A stretch of 64,000 bases of DNA from positions 248,001 to 312,000 of the forward strand of contig CALUXU010000001.1 in the NCBI GenBank assembly GCA_944324825.1, written 5' to 3'. Every line of letters begins with the position of its first letter. Within the stretch, counting starts at the first letter, position 1. Made by a program: the position numbers and the translations under genes. Shown here one piece after another: positions 1-8,988 of this stretch. Origin of the DNA: Candidatus Gastranaerophilales bacterium. GTDB lineage: Bacteria > Cyanobacteriota > Vampirovibrionia > Gastranaerophilales > Gastranaerophilaceae. The notes beneath the pieces are model-generated. The model was not told the DNA's origin. It did not search any database and saw nothing but the letters and a program-made list of their open reading frames with translations.

Positions 1-2
1 GA

Positions 3-107
3 AACATGCTTGCTCTTTCTAATAAATTAAGTTGTATCTGTTCGCAAATTAATGCAAAAGCAAGATATAAATCGGGACAACGATTTATGAAAAATTTTAA
101 TGGTTAA
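3..107 (+). CDS. C-terminal end of a gene entering from the left edge
   Basis: An uninterrupted frame enters from the left edge and ends at TAA 105-107. From the first visible ATG it is 33 residues, mixed in composition and basic near its end. The other two forward frames stop within the first 30 bases. A rho-independent terminator 25 bases downstream supports a real gene end here. The piece is too short to assign a family. The ATG at 6 may be internal. Confidence 0.35.
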   Translation, partial: NMLALSNKLSCICSQINAKARYKSGQRFMKNFNG

Positions 108-132
108 GTGTATAAGGTATGTTATGAATCAA

Positions 133-162
133 AGCCCCGAGGGAACCTCAGGGCTTTTTTTT
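133..162 (+). terminator. rho-independent terminator
   Basis: AGCCC(C)GAGG / CCTC(A)GGGCT forms a hairpin with one C-A mismatch and a GAA loop, followed by eight T. It would end the transcript entering from the left edge. Confidence 0.85.
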
Positions 163-174
163 AATCTTTATTAG

Positions 175-345
175 CTCTGCTCGCAATCCGCTACTTGGTT
201 GCTCGCATTAAACGGCGTTACGCATTTCGCCTTCGCGAAACGCTCCAGCCTCTGCTCGCAATCCGCTACTTGGTTGCTCGCATTAAACGGCGTTACGCAT
301 TTCGCCTTCGCGAAACGCTCCAGCCTCTGCTCGCAATCCGCTACT
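175..345. repeat. 75-bp GC-rich tandem repeat, about 2.3 copies
   Basis: Copies start near 176, 251 and 326 with a period of exactly 75 bp and no visible differences between the two full units. Each unit holds the hairpin TTTCGC-CTTC-GCGAAA and is far more GC-rich than the flanks. The third, partial copy includes the stop codon of ftsZ (341-343). Because 75 is a multiple of 3, the repeat stays open in one forward frame, but that frame has no ribosome site and is not called as a gene. Confidence 0.9.
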
Positions 346-1516
346 TTTTCAAGAAATCAGGAATTTCAATATTAGTAAAGCTTGGAAGCATATCATTTGC
401 TTTTGGAGCAGAATTATCTCTATTGAATCCTGCAAAGAAATCTGCAGGGTTAATAGAAGGTCTGTCTTCTGCTGCTCTTTCAAATACAGGTTTTTGTGCT
501 TTTAGTTCAAAACCTGTGGCAATAACCGTAATTTGGATTTCACCTTGAATATTATCGTCAATTACAGCACCGATAATAACTCTTGCATCATCCAATACAG
601 CATCATTAATGATATTAGTAGCATCAGTAACTTCATGCAATGTCATATCAGGACCGCCTGTAATGTTAACAATAACACCTGATGCACCGTTAATAGATGT
701 TTCAAGTAATTGAGAATTAACAGCAATCTTAGCAGCTTCTATTGCTCTGCCTTCACCGGTTCCGCGACCGATACCCATAAGAGCTGAACCTGATGCTTGC
801 ATTACACTCTTAACATCAGCGAAGTCAACGTTAATTAAACCAGGTATTGTGATGATATCAGAAATACCTTGAACACCTCTTAAAAGAACTTCATCAACAA
901 CAATGAATGATTCTTGAAGTGATACGCGACGGTCTACAACGTCTAACAACTTATCGTTAGGAATAACGATTAAAGCATCAACTGATTCTCTTAATTTTTC
1001 AAGACCTTGTTCTGCTTGATTAGCTCTACGTTTTCCTTCAAAAGAGAATGGTTTTGTAACAACACCGATTGTTAAAATACCTAAATCTTTTGCAATCTTA
1101 GCAACAATTGGAGCAGCTCCTGTACCGGTTCCACCGCCCATACCGGCAGTAACGAATACCATATCAGCACCTTCAATTGCTCTTGTAATTTCTTGTTGAG
1201 CCTCTTCAGCAGCTTTTTCACCAATTTGAGGTTCACCACCGGCACCAAGACCATTTGTTAATTTTGGACCTAATTGCAATTTGTTATCACAAGATGAATA
1301 TTGCAATACTTGTAAGTCTGTATTCATTAACCAGAATTCTACACCTGTTAATCCTGATTTTATCATTCGGTTAACAGCGTTTCCGCCGCCGCCGCCGACA
1401 CCGATAACTTTTATTTTTGCCGGGCCTACGCCTGGAGCTAAAGGCGGCATTCCATTATCTTTTGGTTGTTCTGTTGTATCTTTTCTTCCAAAAATATCTG
1501 GTCCTAAATTTTCCAC
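341..1516 (-). CDS. ftsZ: cell division protein FtsZ
   Basis: Tubulin-like GTPase that polymerises at midcell into the Z ring. The 391-residue product has a roughly 30-residue N-terminal extension, a glycine-rich nucleotide-binding stretch near 39-50, the tubulin signature GGGTGTG at about 127-133, and the conserved C-terminal tail IEIPDFLKK that binds FtsA/SepF-type partners. The start is GTG (1514-1516) with AAGAGG seven bases upstream. It stands alone on the minus strand; ftsL and rsmH lie 36 kb away, so the division and wall cluster is broken up. Its stop codon falls inside the partial third copy of the 75-bp repeat, so the repeat may shape the 3' end of the mRNA. Confidence 0.97.
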   Translation of the reverse strand: MENLGPDIFGRKDTTEQPKDNGMPPLAPGVGPAKIKVIGVGGGGGNAVNRMIKSGLTGVEFWLMNTDLQVLQYSSCDNKLQLGPKLTNGLGAGGEPQIGEKAAEEAQQEITRAIEGADMVFVTAGMGGGTGTGAAPIVAKIAKDLGILTIGVVTKPFSFEGKRRANQAEQGLEKLRESVDALIVIPNDKLLDVVDRRVSLQESFIVVDEVLLRGVQGISDIITIPGLINVDFADVKSVMQASGSALMGIGRGTGEGRAIEAAKIAVNSQLLETSINGASGVIVNITGGPDMTLHEVTDATNIINDAVLDDARVIIGAVIDDNIQGEIQITVIATGFELKAQKPVFERAAEDRPSINPADFFAGFNRDNSAPKANDMLPSFTNIEIPDFLKK

Positions 1517-1672
1517 GATTAAACCTCTTTTATTAACTATACATTATATACTTTACTATATAATATCATACTATTTTAAACAGGGAAAATAGTAAAGAAA
1601 AAATACGTTTTTATTTCCTCAATGTTAATATAAGTTTAAAATTCTTAACATGTTCTAAAGTTTTTTATATTT

Positions 1673-1704
1673 TTGTCGTTATCACATACAGATAATTATA
1701 TCTG
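1673..1704 (+). promoter_or_regulatory. promoter and dyad upstream of the giant protein gene
   Basis: TTGTCG (1673-1678) and TTATAT (1696-1701) are 17 bp apart. The perfect dyad CAGATA-ATTA-TATCTG (1689-1704) overlaps the -10 element and would suit a dimeric repressor. The -10 match is modest. Confidence 0.4.
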
Positions 1705-1719
1705 AATTAGGAGTAATCA

Positions 1720-4700
1720 TTGGTAAGTGTAGATAAACAGGCATTAATAAGCCAACTGTGTACGGCATCAAAACTTCAAGGCAAAGACCTTGAGGAATAT
1801 CGTGCGCGACTGAACAAAATGTCAGAAACAGAACTCTCTGCACTTATTTCAGGGGATAATAAAGGAGAAAATGTTGATACAGTTGAACTGAATCATTCGC
1901 AAGGTGTGAATAAAACAGAAATCACCAAAAAAGATGCGGAGGATTCCGCTATCCAAACTATTGAATCAAATGCAAATCAAGCTATACAAATGATTGATTC
2001 ACAGGACGACGGGAATATCAGTGAAGCGTACAACAAACTCAAAGAAAAATTTGATTCTGATCTTGCAAAATCAAACGTTGAAAAAATCGTATACAAACAA
2101 CTTGAAACAGCATACTTCTTAAAAGAAGCTCAAGCAAATAATCTGACATACAGAGAATACTTTGAACAAAGAAAAGAACTCTTATACAAAACATTCCCGG
2201 GAATAGAAAGATTCAACGATAAACAAAAACAATCTCTCAAAAGAATGATTGATTCTCTATCTCCCGAACAGGTTCTTGAACAGCAGGATAAAATTCTTTC
2301 TCTGCCGGAAGCAGGTACTGAAGGATATGATGATTCCGTCAGAAGCTTCTTAAACGATTTTAAAACAGAAACAACAGATTCAGTTATTGTTCAGAATAAA
2401 GAATTCGGTATGAAGGTCAAGACAAAACCGAAAGATAAATTTGAACTCGCTGACGGTGAAAGATTAATGACGTTTGATGAAGTATATTATCTTGAACAAG
2501 ATGTTAACTTTAACAAAGACAATATACAAAAATACAATGAAAGTGCAGGACAGTTTGCATTCGTAAACAGTGTTAACCAAAAAAGAGAAGAGGTTCATCA
2601 AATCCTTCAAAAACCGCTTTTGAATATTAAAACCAGAAGTACAACCGGAACGGAAAGTGCCGAGATGTTAGAGTCCGAAATGGGAATGTATGTAAACATA
2701 GCCCTTGAAAAACTCTACGGTAAAAACCCTGAAAAAGTTAAAGCAGGATTAGAATCAATCACAAAAGGAGAAAGACTTTCTAATACGGATATTGCACAAC
2801 GTATTATGGATATGGTAGATGCCAACTACGAAAAACTAACGAATGGTAAATCTTTAGAGGATTATGCCAAGCAGATGGCAGAGGATTACAAATCCACATA
2901 CGGAAGTAAAGATGCAACCAATCTTGCCTCAGCGTATGTTCAGGACCAGGAAGGAATGGTTCAAAATATACGTACGGGAGTAGAGCTTGTCGGAGCCGGA
3001 GTAATGGTTGCAGGGATGATATTCTTCCCGCCGGCAGCACTTGCAGGAGGTGCCGTAGCAGGATTCGGAGGTGCAGGAGTTGAACTCTACAACGAATCAA
3101 CAAGAGATAATGTTAATACCGAACGTACCGGAGAATTAAAAAAAGAACTCGTTATCAATTCTCTATTAATGGTTGTAGGTATGGGTGCCGGGAAAGCAGG
3201 TTCTGCGATGAAAGCTGTTTTGACGGCAAAGAATGCACCAAAGCTCGCTGCTATTGCAGGTGATATCGGGACTGATGCGACAATAAGTTTACTCGGCGAT
3301 TTAGCACTCACCGGACAAGTAAACATTGAAGGTGAAGGCTTTGCACAGTTCTTGTCGCTCGTTGCAGGGCACAAAGGTAAAATCGTTAGCGGAATCAAGC
3401 ACGTTAAAGATAATATCAAGGCTAAATTCGGCCCTGATGCAAGGCAGATGCCGGACGGTACGGTTTATAAAGTTAACCAAGACGGCTCGACAACGGTACT
3501 TGAAGATGCGCCTGTAAAACGTGAAATTTCTGATAATACTACATCACCAAAAGAATCTGAAGAGATTCAAGTAAAAGAAGAAACAGAAACAATTAACGAA
3601 CAAGAAGTTCCGCCGGAAACTCCTAACTTTAAACATTTCTCCAGAGAAGAAATTGATGCGTTAAAGAAACAGGATAAAAATGTAAAAGAAATGTCAAACG
3701 GAGATGTATTCAGAATCGGCGATGACGGTTCGTTTACCAAAATCGGAACAACAAAAGCACCCCTAAAAGATGCCTCCGTTGATTTGTCAAACACAAGTGC
3801 AGACAAAGCAAAATCCTTAATAAAGGATTTCATTAAAAAAAATCAACTTGAAGATATTAAAGACCCTGTTATTAAAAATAAAATATTAGAATTACAAAAT
3901 AATGAGCTAGATGGAAAAACCAAGCAAAAAGCCATGGCTTTACTAAATGTGTTTAAAGCATTTAAAGATAATAATATTGATACTAAATTTTCTCAAAATA
4001 CAATTGATTTTATAACTGTTGACAACTATACCAGAGTAATAGATTACATAAAAACAAACAAAGGTAATTTTGATGCAGACAAATGCGTTGCCGATATAAC
4101 TAAAGATATTGTCAAATCTAACAAAACAACCAAACAACTATTCAACAGATCAATGGCCCTGGCAGATAATCCTGAAATGGAAAATAAATTTGCGACCATA
4201 ATATATAACACAATAAATAGTTCTGCCGGCGATATGTTAGCATCACAGGTTAAACTTATTAATAAAATGAACGATAACGTTCTGAAAACCTATATTAATT
4301 CAATGTCAAAAACAATGGCACGGGTTGATGAAGCTACAATCAAAACATTAAATAACATTGAGCCGGAAGTACTCGAAAAATATGTATCTAAATATTTAAG
4401 TTTAATGGATCAAGTTCCAACAGATAAATTCGCAAATTTAATTAAAGGCTTTGAAAATATGCCGGGAGGTATGGCTTCACATATCGACTCGAAAATTGAA
4501 CAAAAAATAATTGATTCAATTCTGCTGGATAATAAGGGCTTAATAGATGTATTTAACAAAACAAAACCTGAAATTTTTGACAAAATCCCTGATGAGGTAA
4601 AAGTCGAATTATCAAATAAAATTCACGTGTATACAGATAAAAAACATATTGCAGAAGCAGTTGATTTTGTTGAAACACCTAAATTCAAAGAAATAGAAAA

Positions 4701-6807
4701 TACCATAAAATCAAAATTCCCATACATTTATAACGAGAATTTTGAAGCTAAATTAAAGGCTTACTATATTGCAAATAATACCGGAAACCCTGATGATTTC
4801 ATAAAATATGTAGAAAATATTAATGTAAAAGAATTAATGGAAATTTCTCCGCGGATTGCAAAATTTAAAGAAGAACAATTAATTGAATTCTTAAACTATC
4901 ATCACCAAAAAGGTACCGAATTAACCGCAGAAAATCTTACATATCAGGGCAGCCTGACAAAAGATATGCAAAAAGACTTGATGGACTATGATAAACTGAG
5001 TCAAGTCCTTTCAAGATTCCCTAATACCGATAGAAGAATCGGACATCTGCCGCAAGAGTGGATAAACGGTATACCGAAAGAAAAACAACGTGATTTCGCA
5101 AATAATATTTATGAAAAAATAAACGAATTTGTAACCTCAAATAAAGATGCAACATCTACTGCAAAATTACAATCTGATTTGAGTCAAATGTTCGGAGAAA
5201 ATGTATTAGTACAAGAGCTTGGCACAGGAAATTACGGAACAGGTTATAAAATTACTGTCGGAAATAGAAAACCGTTTGTACTTAAAGCATTCAATGAAGC
5301 CTCAAATGATTTCAAAGGCTACAACGTTCACGGACAAACTATTGAACCTCAAAATGCAATGTATGCAAAAGGGCGTTCAAATGATTTTGCCGGATTCTAT
5401 TTCGGACGTGCCGCTGATAAATTTGATAATGACGGGTTTATGCTGGTAGAATTTCTTCCTAAAAAAGCCGGTCCGGAAAAACCACGAGATTTATCAATTC
5501 AACGACTAACCTCTGCCGACTTTGATGCAGAGCAAAATCATAATTTCCAAAATGGAAAAATAATTGACTATGGGGCAATGATGCCGGTAGACAAAAAATT
5601 GCTGGAAGATAAAGGCGTCGCACGATATACAAGAATAATTACCGAAAATATGATTGCATTGAAAGGCTCCGATACATACGGATTTAATGATGTACGTTTG
5701 AATATCGTAAAAAATGCTGTTCAAAAAGCTGATAATCCTATGCAGGTTGTTGAAGCAATAAATGTTATAGAACATAACGTTGTTAAAAATATTGACGAAA
5801 AATCATTACAAGAATTAAAACAGATTAAAAAAGATGTCTTTATTAAATATATAAAAGCTAAAAAACCGGATGTAGATGCAGAAGCATATTTTGCCGCATA
5901 CGACTTAAATGACAAAATATCTAATATTGAAAATATGATTAGAAATTCCTTCAAAGGTACCGGACTGAATCAAGGGGTAACTTTCTCAAGCAGGACAAAA
6001 AGCGTACAAAGTATGTATGATAAAATACATTCAAATATGGAAGAAAAACACCTGAGTCTTGATGAAGCACTAAAAAAAGTTCAAGACGGTTACGGACTCA
6101 GAACAATAATGGAGGATTTTGATTATAAAAAATATCCTGAAATTGTTGAAATGTATAAAAAAGACCCTGAAAAAGCATACAGAATGGCTGCAGAAAAACA
6201 ATCGGAGCATATTGTTGAAATGCTAAAAGACGTTTTGACCAGACAAATAAATTCCGGAGATTTTGAAATAATGACTCTTTCTAATTATAAAGGCCAAAAC
6301 GGTATTCCATATTTAAGCGACAAACAAGTTAAAGAATTGATGGAATATGCAAACCAAAGAGGAGTCAAACTGGACGTCAAAACTGATGATAACGGATTTG
6401 CAGAAAACGTTAAAGATTCTGGCTATACAGCATTCCAAATGAACCTTAAATACAAAGACGGCACTGTTGTGGAATGGCAGACAAGAGGCAGTGACGTTGA
6501 CAAATTTGCAGAAGTTGAACATATAATGTATGATTCAAGGCAAGATAAAGACCTTACCGGCGGACGTGATGTTCTTAAACCGCTATATGAACCTTACAAG
6601 AAACTTATTAAAGATATGAAGGATGATATGTTTAACGAACACATGGAATATTTAACGGAATATTATAAGCAGCTCAGATTAAAAGAACTCGGATTTGATT
6701 ATAAACTTCCGGAAATGAACCCTAAATTTGACCCGAGAATCAGTGCAGAAAATTTATTTAAACTGCATGATGAAAAAGAAAGAATTTTACATAACCAAAG
6801 GAAATAA
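1720..6807 (+). CDS. giant protein with kinase-like and RelA/SpoT-like C-terminal domains
   Basis: 1695 residues; TTG start with AGGAG six bases upstream. In order: an N-terminal segment without a classical signal peptide; a Gly/Ala-rich hydrophobic stretch (about 420-456) and a second weaker one (475-545) that could insert in a membrane; two copies of a short motif of the type MPDGTVYKVNQDGS (574-597 and 654-677); a long helical region (690-1150); a protein-kinase-like segment with G-loop GTGNYGTGYK (1168-1177), Lys1189, a hinge-like MLVEFLP, Asn1275 and IDYG (Asp1283) in the DFG position; then a RelA/SpoT synthetase-like domain with RTKSVQSMYDK (Arg1425, Lys1427), DGYGLR (Asp1456-Arg1461), GY (1568-1569), VEWQTR (Glu1585) and EVEH (1598-1601). 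These match the substrate, metal and catalytic positions of (p)ppGpp synthetases, although the usual His after GY is Gln1573. No hydrolase domain is seen. The architecture suggests an effector or toxin that modifies nucleotides or RNA; that role is inferred. Confidence 0.8.
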   Translation: MVSVDKQALISQLCTASKLQGKDLEEYRARLNKMSETELSALISGDNKGENVDTVELNHSQGVNKTEITKKDAEDSAIQTIESNANQAIQMIDSQDDGNISEAYNKLKEKFDSDLAKSNVEKIVYKQLETAYFLKEAQANNLTYREYFEQRKELLYKTFPGIERFNDKQKQSLKRMIDSLSPEQVLEQQDKILSLPEAGTEGYDDSVRSFLNDFKTETTDSVIVQNKEFGMKVKTKPKDKFELADGERLMTFDEVYYLEQDVNFNKDNIQKYNESAGQFAFVNSVNQKREEVHQILQKPLLNIKTRSTTGTESAEMLESEMGMYVNIALEKLYGKNPEKVKAGLESITKGERLSNTDIAQRIMDMVDANYEKLTNGKSLEDYAKQMAEDYKSTYGSKDATNLASAYVQDQEGMVQNIRTGVELVGAGVMVAGMIFFPPAALAGGAVAGFGGAGVELYNESTRDNVNTERTGELKKELVINSLLMVVGMGAGKAGSAMKAVLTAKNAPKLAAIAGDIGTDATISLLGDLALTGQVNIEGEGFAQFLSLVAGHKGKIVSGIKHVKDNIKAKFGPDARQMPDGTVYKVNQDGSTTVLEDAPVKREISDNTTSPKESEEIQVKEETETINEQEVPPETPNFKHFSREEIDALKKQDKNVKEMSNGDVFRIGDDGSFTKIGTTKAPLKDASVDLSNTSADKAKSLIKDFIKKNQLEDIKDPVIKNKILELQNNELDGKTKQKAMALLNVFKAFKDNNIDTKFSQNTIDFITVDNYTRVIDYIKTNKGNFDADKCVADITKDIVKSNKTTKQLFNRSMALADNPEMENKFATIIYNTINSSAGDMLASQVKLINKMNDNVLKTYINSMSKTMARVDEATIKTLNNIEPEVLEKYVSKYLSLMDQVPTDKFANLIKGFENMPGGMASHIDSKIEQKIIDSILLDNKGLIDVFNKTKPEIFDKIPDEVKVELSNKIHVYTDKKHIAEAVDFVETPKFKEIENTIKSKFPYIYNENFEAKLKAYYIANNTGNPDDFIKYVENINVKELMEISPRIAKFKEEQLIEFLNYHHQKGTELTAENLTYQGSLTKDMQKDLMDYDKLSQVLSRFPNTDRRIGHLPQEWINGIPKEKQRDFANNIYEKINEFVTSNKDATSTAKLQSDLSQMFGENVLVQELGTGNYGTGYKITVGNRKPFVLKAFNEASNDFKGYNVHGQTIEPQNAMYAKGRSNDFAGFYFGRAADKFDNDGFMLVEFLPKKAGPEKPRDLSIQRLTSADFDAEQNHNFQNGKIIDYGAMMPVDKKLLEDKGVARYTRIITENMIALKGSDTYGFNDVRLNIVKNAVQKADNPMQVVEAINVIEHNVVKNIDEKSLQELKQIKKDVFIKYIKAKKPDVDAEAYFAAYDLNDKISNIENMIRNSFKGTGLNQGVTFSSRTKSVQSMYDKIHSNMEEKHLSLDEALKKVQDGYGLRTIMEDFDYKKYPEIVEMYKKDPEKAYRMAAEKQSEHIVEMLKDVLTRQINSGDFEIMTLSNYKGQNGIPYLSDKQVKELMEYANQRGVKLDVKTDDNGFAENVKDSGYTAFQMNLKYKDGTVVEWQTRGSDVDKFAEVEHIMYDSRQDKDLTGGRDVLKPLYEPYKKLIKDMKDDMFNEHMEYLTEYYKQLRLKELGFDYKLPEMNPKFDPRISAENLFKLHDEKERILHNQRK

Positions 6808-6809
6808 CA

Positions 6810-7232
6810 ATGAAAGAAATTAATAACAATACGAATATTCAAAAATTATCATTCGAACAAATTCCGCAAGATAAAACCGAAGATTTTAAAGACACTTTAT
6901 CAACACTTCAGGATAATATGCTGAAAAGATGCGAACTGGAAGTTCCGGAATATGGCGACTTTGCACGTGTAAAAGAAACTCTCGCAAATAATGATGAAAA
7001 AATATACGCCGGTGATGTATCTTTAATATGCGAACCTGCAGAAGACAATCCTAAGAAAAGATATCTTATGTATAATCAACAAAACCCGCAAAACAGAAAA
7101 GGACTGTCCTGCCTTGTTGCATCGGGAGAGAAGCAAGATATTATCGATGCTTTGAAGGATAAAGACTTTGTAAACAGCCTAAAGCTGGACAGTGACAGAA
7201 TGTCTGAGAAAATGCATGATATGAAATGGTAA
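6810..7232 (+). CDS. small partner of the giant protein (unknown family)
   Basis: A 140-residue acidic, Asn/Lys-rich soluble protein without signal peptide or membrane segment. It starts two bases after the stop of the giant gene; the ribosome site AAGGA lies inside the upstream gene's last codons, so the two are co-transcribed and probably translationally coupled. I do not recognise the family. Position and size fit an immunity protein, antitoxin or secretion chaperone for the upstream RelA/SpoT-like protein, but nothing in its own sequence proves this. Confidence 0.75.
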   Translation: MKEINNNTNIQKLSFEQIPQDKTEDFKDTLSTLQDNMLKRCELEVPEYGDFARVKETLANNDEKIYAGDVSLICEPAEDNPKKRYLMYNQQNPQNRKGLSCLVASGEKQDIIDALKDKDFVNSLKLDSDRMSEKMHDMKW

Positions 7233-7255
7233 TTTCTTAACAAAATAGACCTCTG

Positions 7256-7285
7256 CCTCATACAGTGGTAATATATTGTATGAGG
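7256..7285 (+). promoter_or_regulatory. hairpin overlapping the ribosome site of the next gene
   Basis: CCTCATACA (7256-7264) is the exact inverse of TGTATGAGG (7277-7285), with a 12-nt loop. The second arm covers the first bases of the GAGGAG ribosome site (7282-7287), so the fold would mask translation of the 188-residue protein. Confidence 0.45.
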
Positions 7286-7292
7286 AGATTTT

Positions 7293-7859
7293 ATGAGAAA
7301 TTTTGTTATTTTATTACTTATTATTGGCGTAGGATTATCAGTCGCGGAAAATACGCTTGCAAATACTTTATACGGCTTATACAGCGATAATTCCATACAA
7401 AAAGCCGCACCTGCAACATCCGCAGTAAGGAATTCAAGAGCGAAAAAGAAGCGTACATCGACAAATAACACGACTAAGACTACAGAATATAATCAAACAT
7501 ACATGCCGGATTATTCCGCAAAATACCAGCAAAGAAATATAACAAATACAAATGAATTAGTAGAAAAAGGAAGTAAAAACTACAGCCAATACGGGAAAAC
7601 AATGAATAAGACGAATCCTGTAAGGATTGACAATCCATATAACCGATTTAATAACAGCTACAGATTAAAAAATCAACAAACGGCTGCAGCTTCAACAGTT
7701 AATTATGACGGCGATGCAGTAAAATTTAAACGAGGGAAAGACGGTAATATTTATGGATATAACAAAAAAGGGAAAAAAATAGGTATATATCGTGTAAACA
7801 GTAATGGAACTACAACACAATTTGATACTCAAGGAAACAAAATGGGAACATTTAAATAA
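7293..7859 (+). CDS. small exported protein, unknown function
   Basis: 188 residues starting at ATG with GAGGAG just upstream. A signal peptide is clear: a hydrophobic core (about residues 4-17) followed by a likely cleavage after an Ala-x-Ala-like site near residue 24. The middle is Ser/Asn/Thr/Tyr-rich and basic, probably disordered. The last 45 residues are built of short Gly-centred turns (DGNIYGYNKKGKKIG, then QGNKMG) that recall the DGT/DGS turn repeats of the giant protein upstream. Probably periplasmic or surface located. No enzyme motif is visible. Confidence 0.75.
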   Translation: MRNFVILLLIIGVGLSVAENTLANTLYGLYSDNSIQKAAPATSAVRNSRAKKKRTSTNNTTKTTEYNQTYMPDYSAKYQQRNITNTNELVEKGSKNYSQYGKTMNKTNPVRIDNPYNRFNNSYRLKNQQTAAASTVNYDGDAVKFKRGKDGNIYGYNKKGKKIGIYRVNSNGTTTQFDTQGNKMGTFK

Positions 7860-7862
7860 TGA

Positions 7863-7896
7863 AAAAAAGAGTTATGAATTTTCATAACTCTTTTTT
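7863..7896. terminator. bidirectional terminator between convergent genes
   Basis: AAAAAAGAGTTATGAA pairs with TTCATAACTCTTTTTT. T-runs lie at both 3' sides, so it can end the exported-protein gene (+) and the OmpH gene (-). Confidence 0.85.
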
Positions 7897-7911
7897 ATTT
7901 ATTATTCATTT

Positions 7912-8376
7912 CTATTTTACAAGTTTAGCAACTTCATTAGTAATATCAGTTCCGCCGTATATTACAACACTTTTAGCTAAAACAATAGGATATCCTTTAG
8001 ATTTAGCATATTGAGAAATTGTTTTGGTAACACTTGCATCAATAGCAGCTAACTTACTTGAGAATGCTTTATTATTGGCAGCTCTTTTATTCATTAATTC
8101 TTTTTCGTATTTTGCTCTCATTGCTTGTTTTGATTGAGGAGTTTTTTGTTTATCTACATCATCTTGAGCATTCTTTAACCAAGTTTTTAATTCAGAAGCC
8201 TTAGCTTTTTGTTCTCTCTTAAGAGCCGCAACTTGAGATGAAGAATTTAAAACTTTATCAATGTTTACAACTGCAATAGTTGGAGCAGTAGCATTAGATA
8301 TTGCAAGATTTGCCGTTCCGAAACCAATACCGAATGCAAATGCAACAGCCATTAATAACTTTACTTGTTTTTTCAT
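7912..8376 (-). CDS. OmpH/Skp-family periplasmic chaperone
   Basis: 154 residues with an N-terminal signal peptide (about 1-29). Next comes the OmpH/Skp opening strand TIAVVNIDKVLNSS, a long Lys/Ala/Glu-rich coiled-coil hairpin (about 45-115), and the closing segment GYPIVLAKSVVIYGGTDITN typical of the family. Skp-type trimers hold unfolded outer-membrane proteins in the periplasm, so this gene supports a diderm envelope. The ribosome site AAAGG lies about eight bases before ATG. It is the only recognisable outer-membrane assembly factor in the window. Confidence 0.88.
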   Translation of the reverse strand: MKKQVKLLMAVAFAFGIGFGTANLAISNATAPTIAVVNIDKVLNSSSQVAALKREQKAKASELKTWLKNAQDDVDKQKTPQSKQAMRAKYEKELMNKRAANNKAFSSKLAAIDASVTKTISQYAKSKGYPIVLAKSVVIYGGTDITNEVAKLVK

Positions 8377-8424
8377 TTACATAACCTTTCTTATTTAATC
8401 TAGACATTCCAATTATATCAACAA

Positions 8425-8988
8425 TTAGAAAAATTTCAATAATTTTGAAATTAATTTGGTTTTTTTAGATAATAAAGCAGCAGCTTTTTCAAACATATTC
8501 TTTTTAGGCGGCGTAACAATGCCATCAGGGCTGACTCTCATCGTTTTTATACGGTAGTGTTTTGTAATTGCCTGGTATTCTTTTGCCCCATCTGCTGTTT
8601 CTGTTTTATACAAGACATCTTTTAAAACATTATTACCAATTTTTATTGTACGCGGCTCAATATACTGTTCACGTAAAAAAGCGAATTTCCCGTCAAATGT
8701 ATATGCAGATATATCACTTGAAGGAGTCGTAATCGCATACAACTTGCCTTTATCAGTTGCAGCATCAACAAAATTTGAAACAACGTAATCCATTACGTTA
8801 TTAATCCTGCGCCCGCCGATATTTAATGTTTGCGGTCTATCCATAGTTGCGCACAAACGTCCCGCATGATCTTTCATATATGATATAAACTGTGGTTTAT
8901 AAGGCCCTTTTTGATGAGGTACAATCGGTATTCTCATCTTTGCTTTATTCGGTAACACATAAGATAAATCTACACCATAACCACTCAT
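8425..8988 (-). CDS. conserved-looking protein of unknown function
   Basis: 187 residues; ATG with AAGGAG five to six bases upstream. No signal peptide. The body is mixed beta-strand-like with several charged turns, and the tail is a Lys/Leu-rich amphipathic stretch (LLSKKTKLISKLLKFF) that could touch a membrane or nucleic acid. I do not recognise the family. It lies head-to-head with fusA across a 202-bp gap and 48 bp upstream of ompH on the same strand, so the two minus genes may share a transcript. Confidence 0.7.
   Translation of the reverse strand: MSGYGVDLSYVLPNKAKMRIPIVPHQKGPYKPQFISYMKDHAGRLCATMDRPQTLNIGGRRINNVMDYVVSNFVDAATDKGKLYAITTPSSDISAYTFDGKFAFLREQYIEPRTIKIGNNVLKDVLYKTETADGAKEYQAITKHYRIKTMRVSPDGIVTPPKKNMFEKAAALLSKKTKLISKLLKFF

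Noticed and set aside
175-345. Possible CRISPR array
   Set aside because: The units are directly abutting 75-bp tandem copies without variable spacers, and there are no cas genes.
195-548. 117-codon forward frame across the tandem repeat and ftsZ end
   Set aside because: It exists because 75 is divisible by 3; it has no ribosome site and lies antisense to the conserved ftsZ C-terminus.
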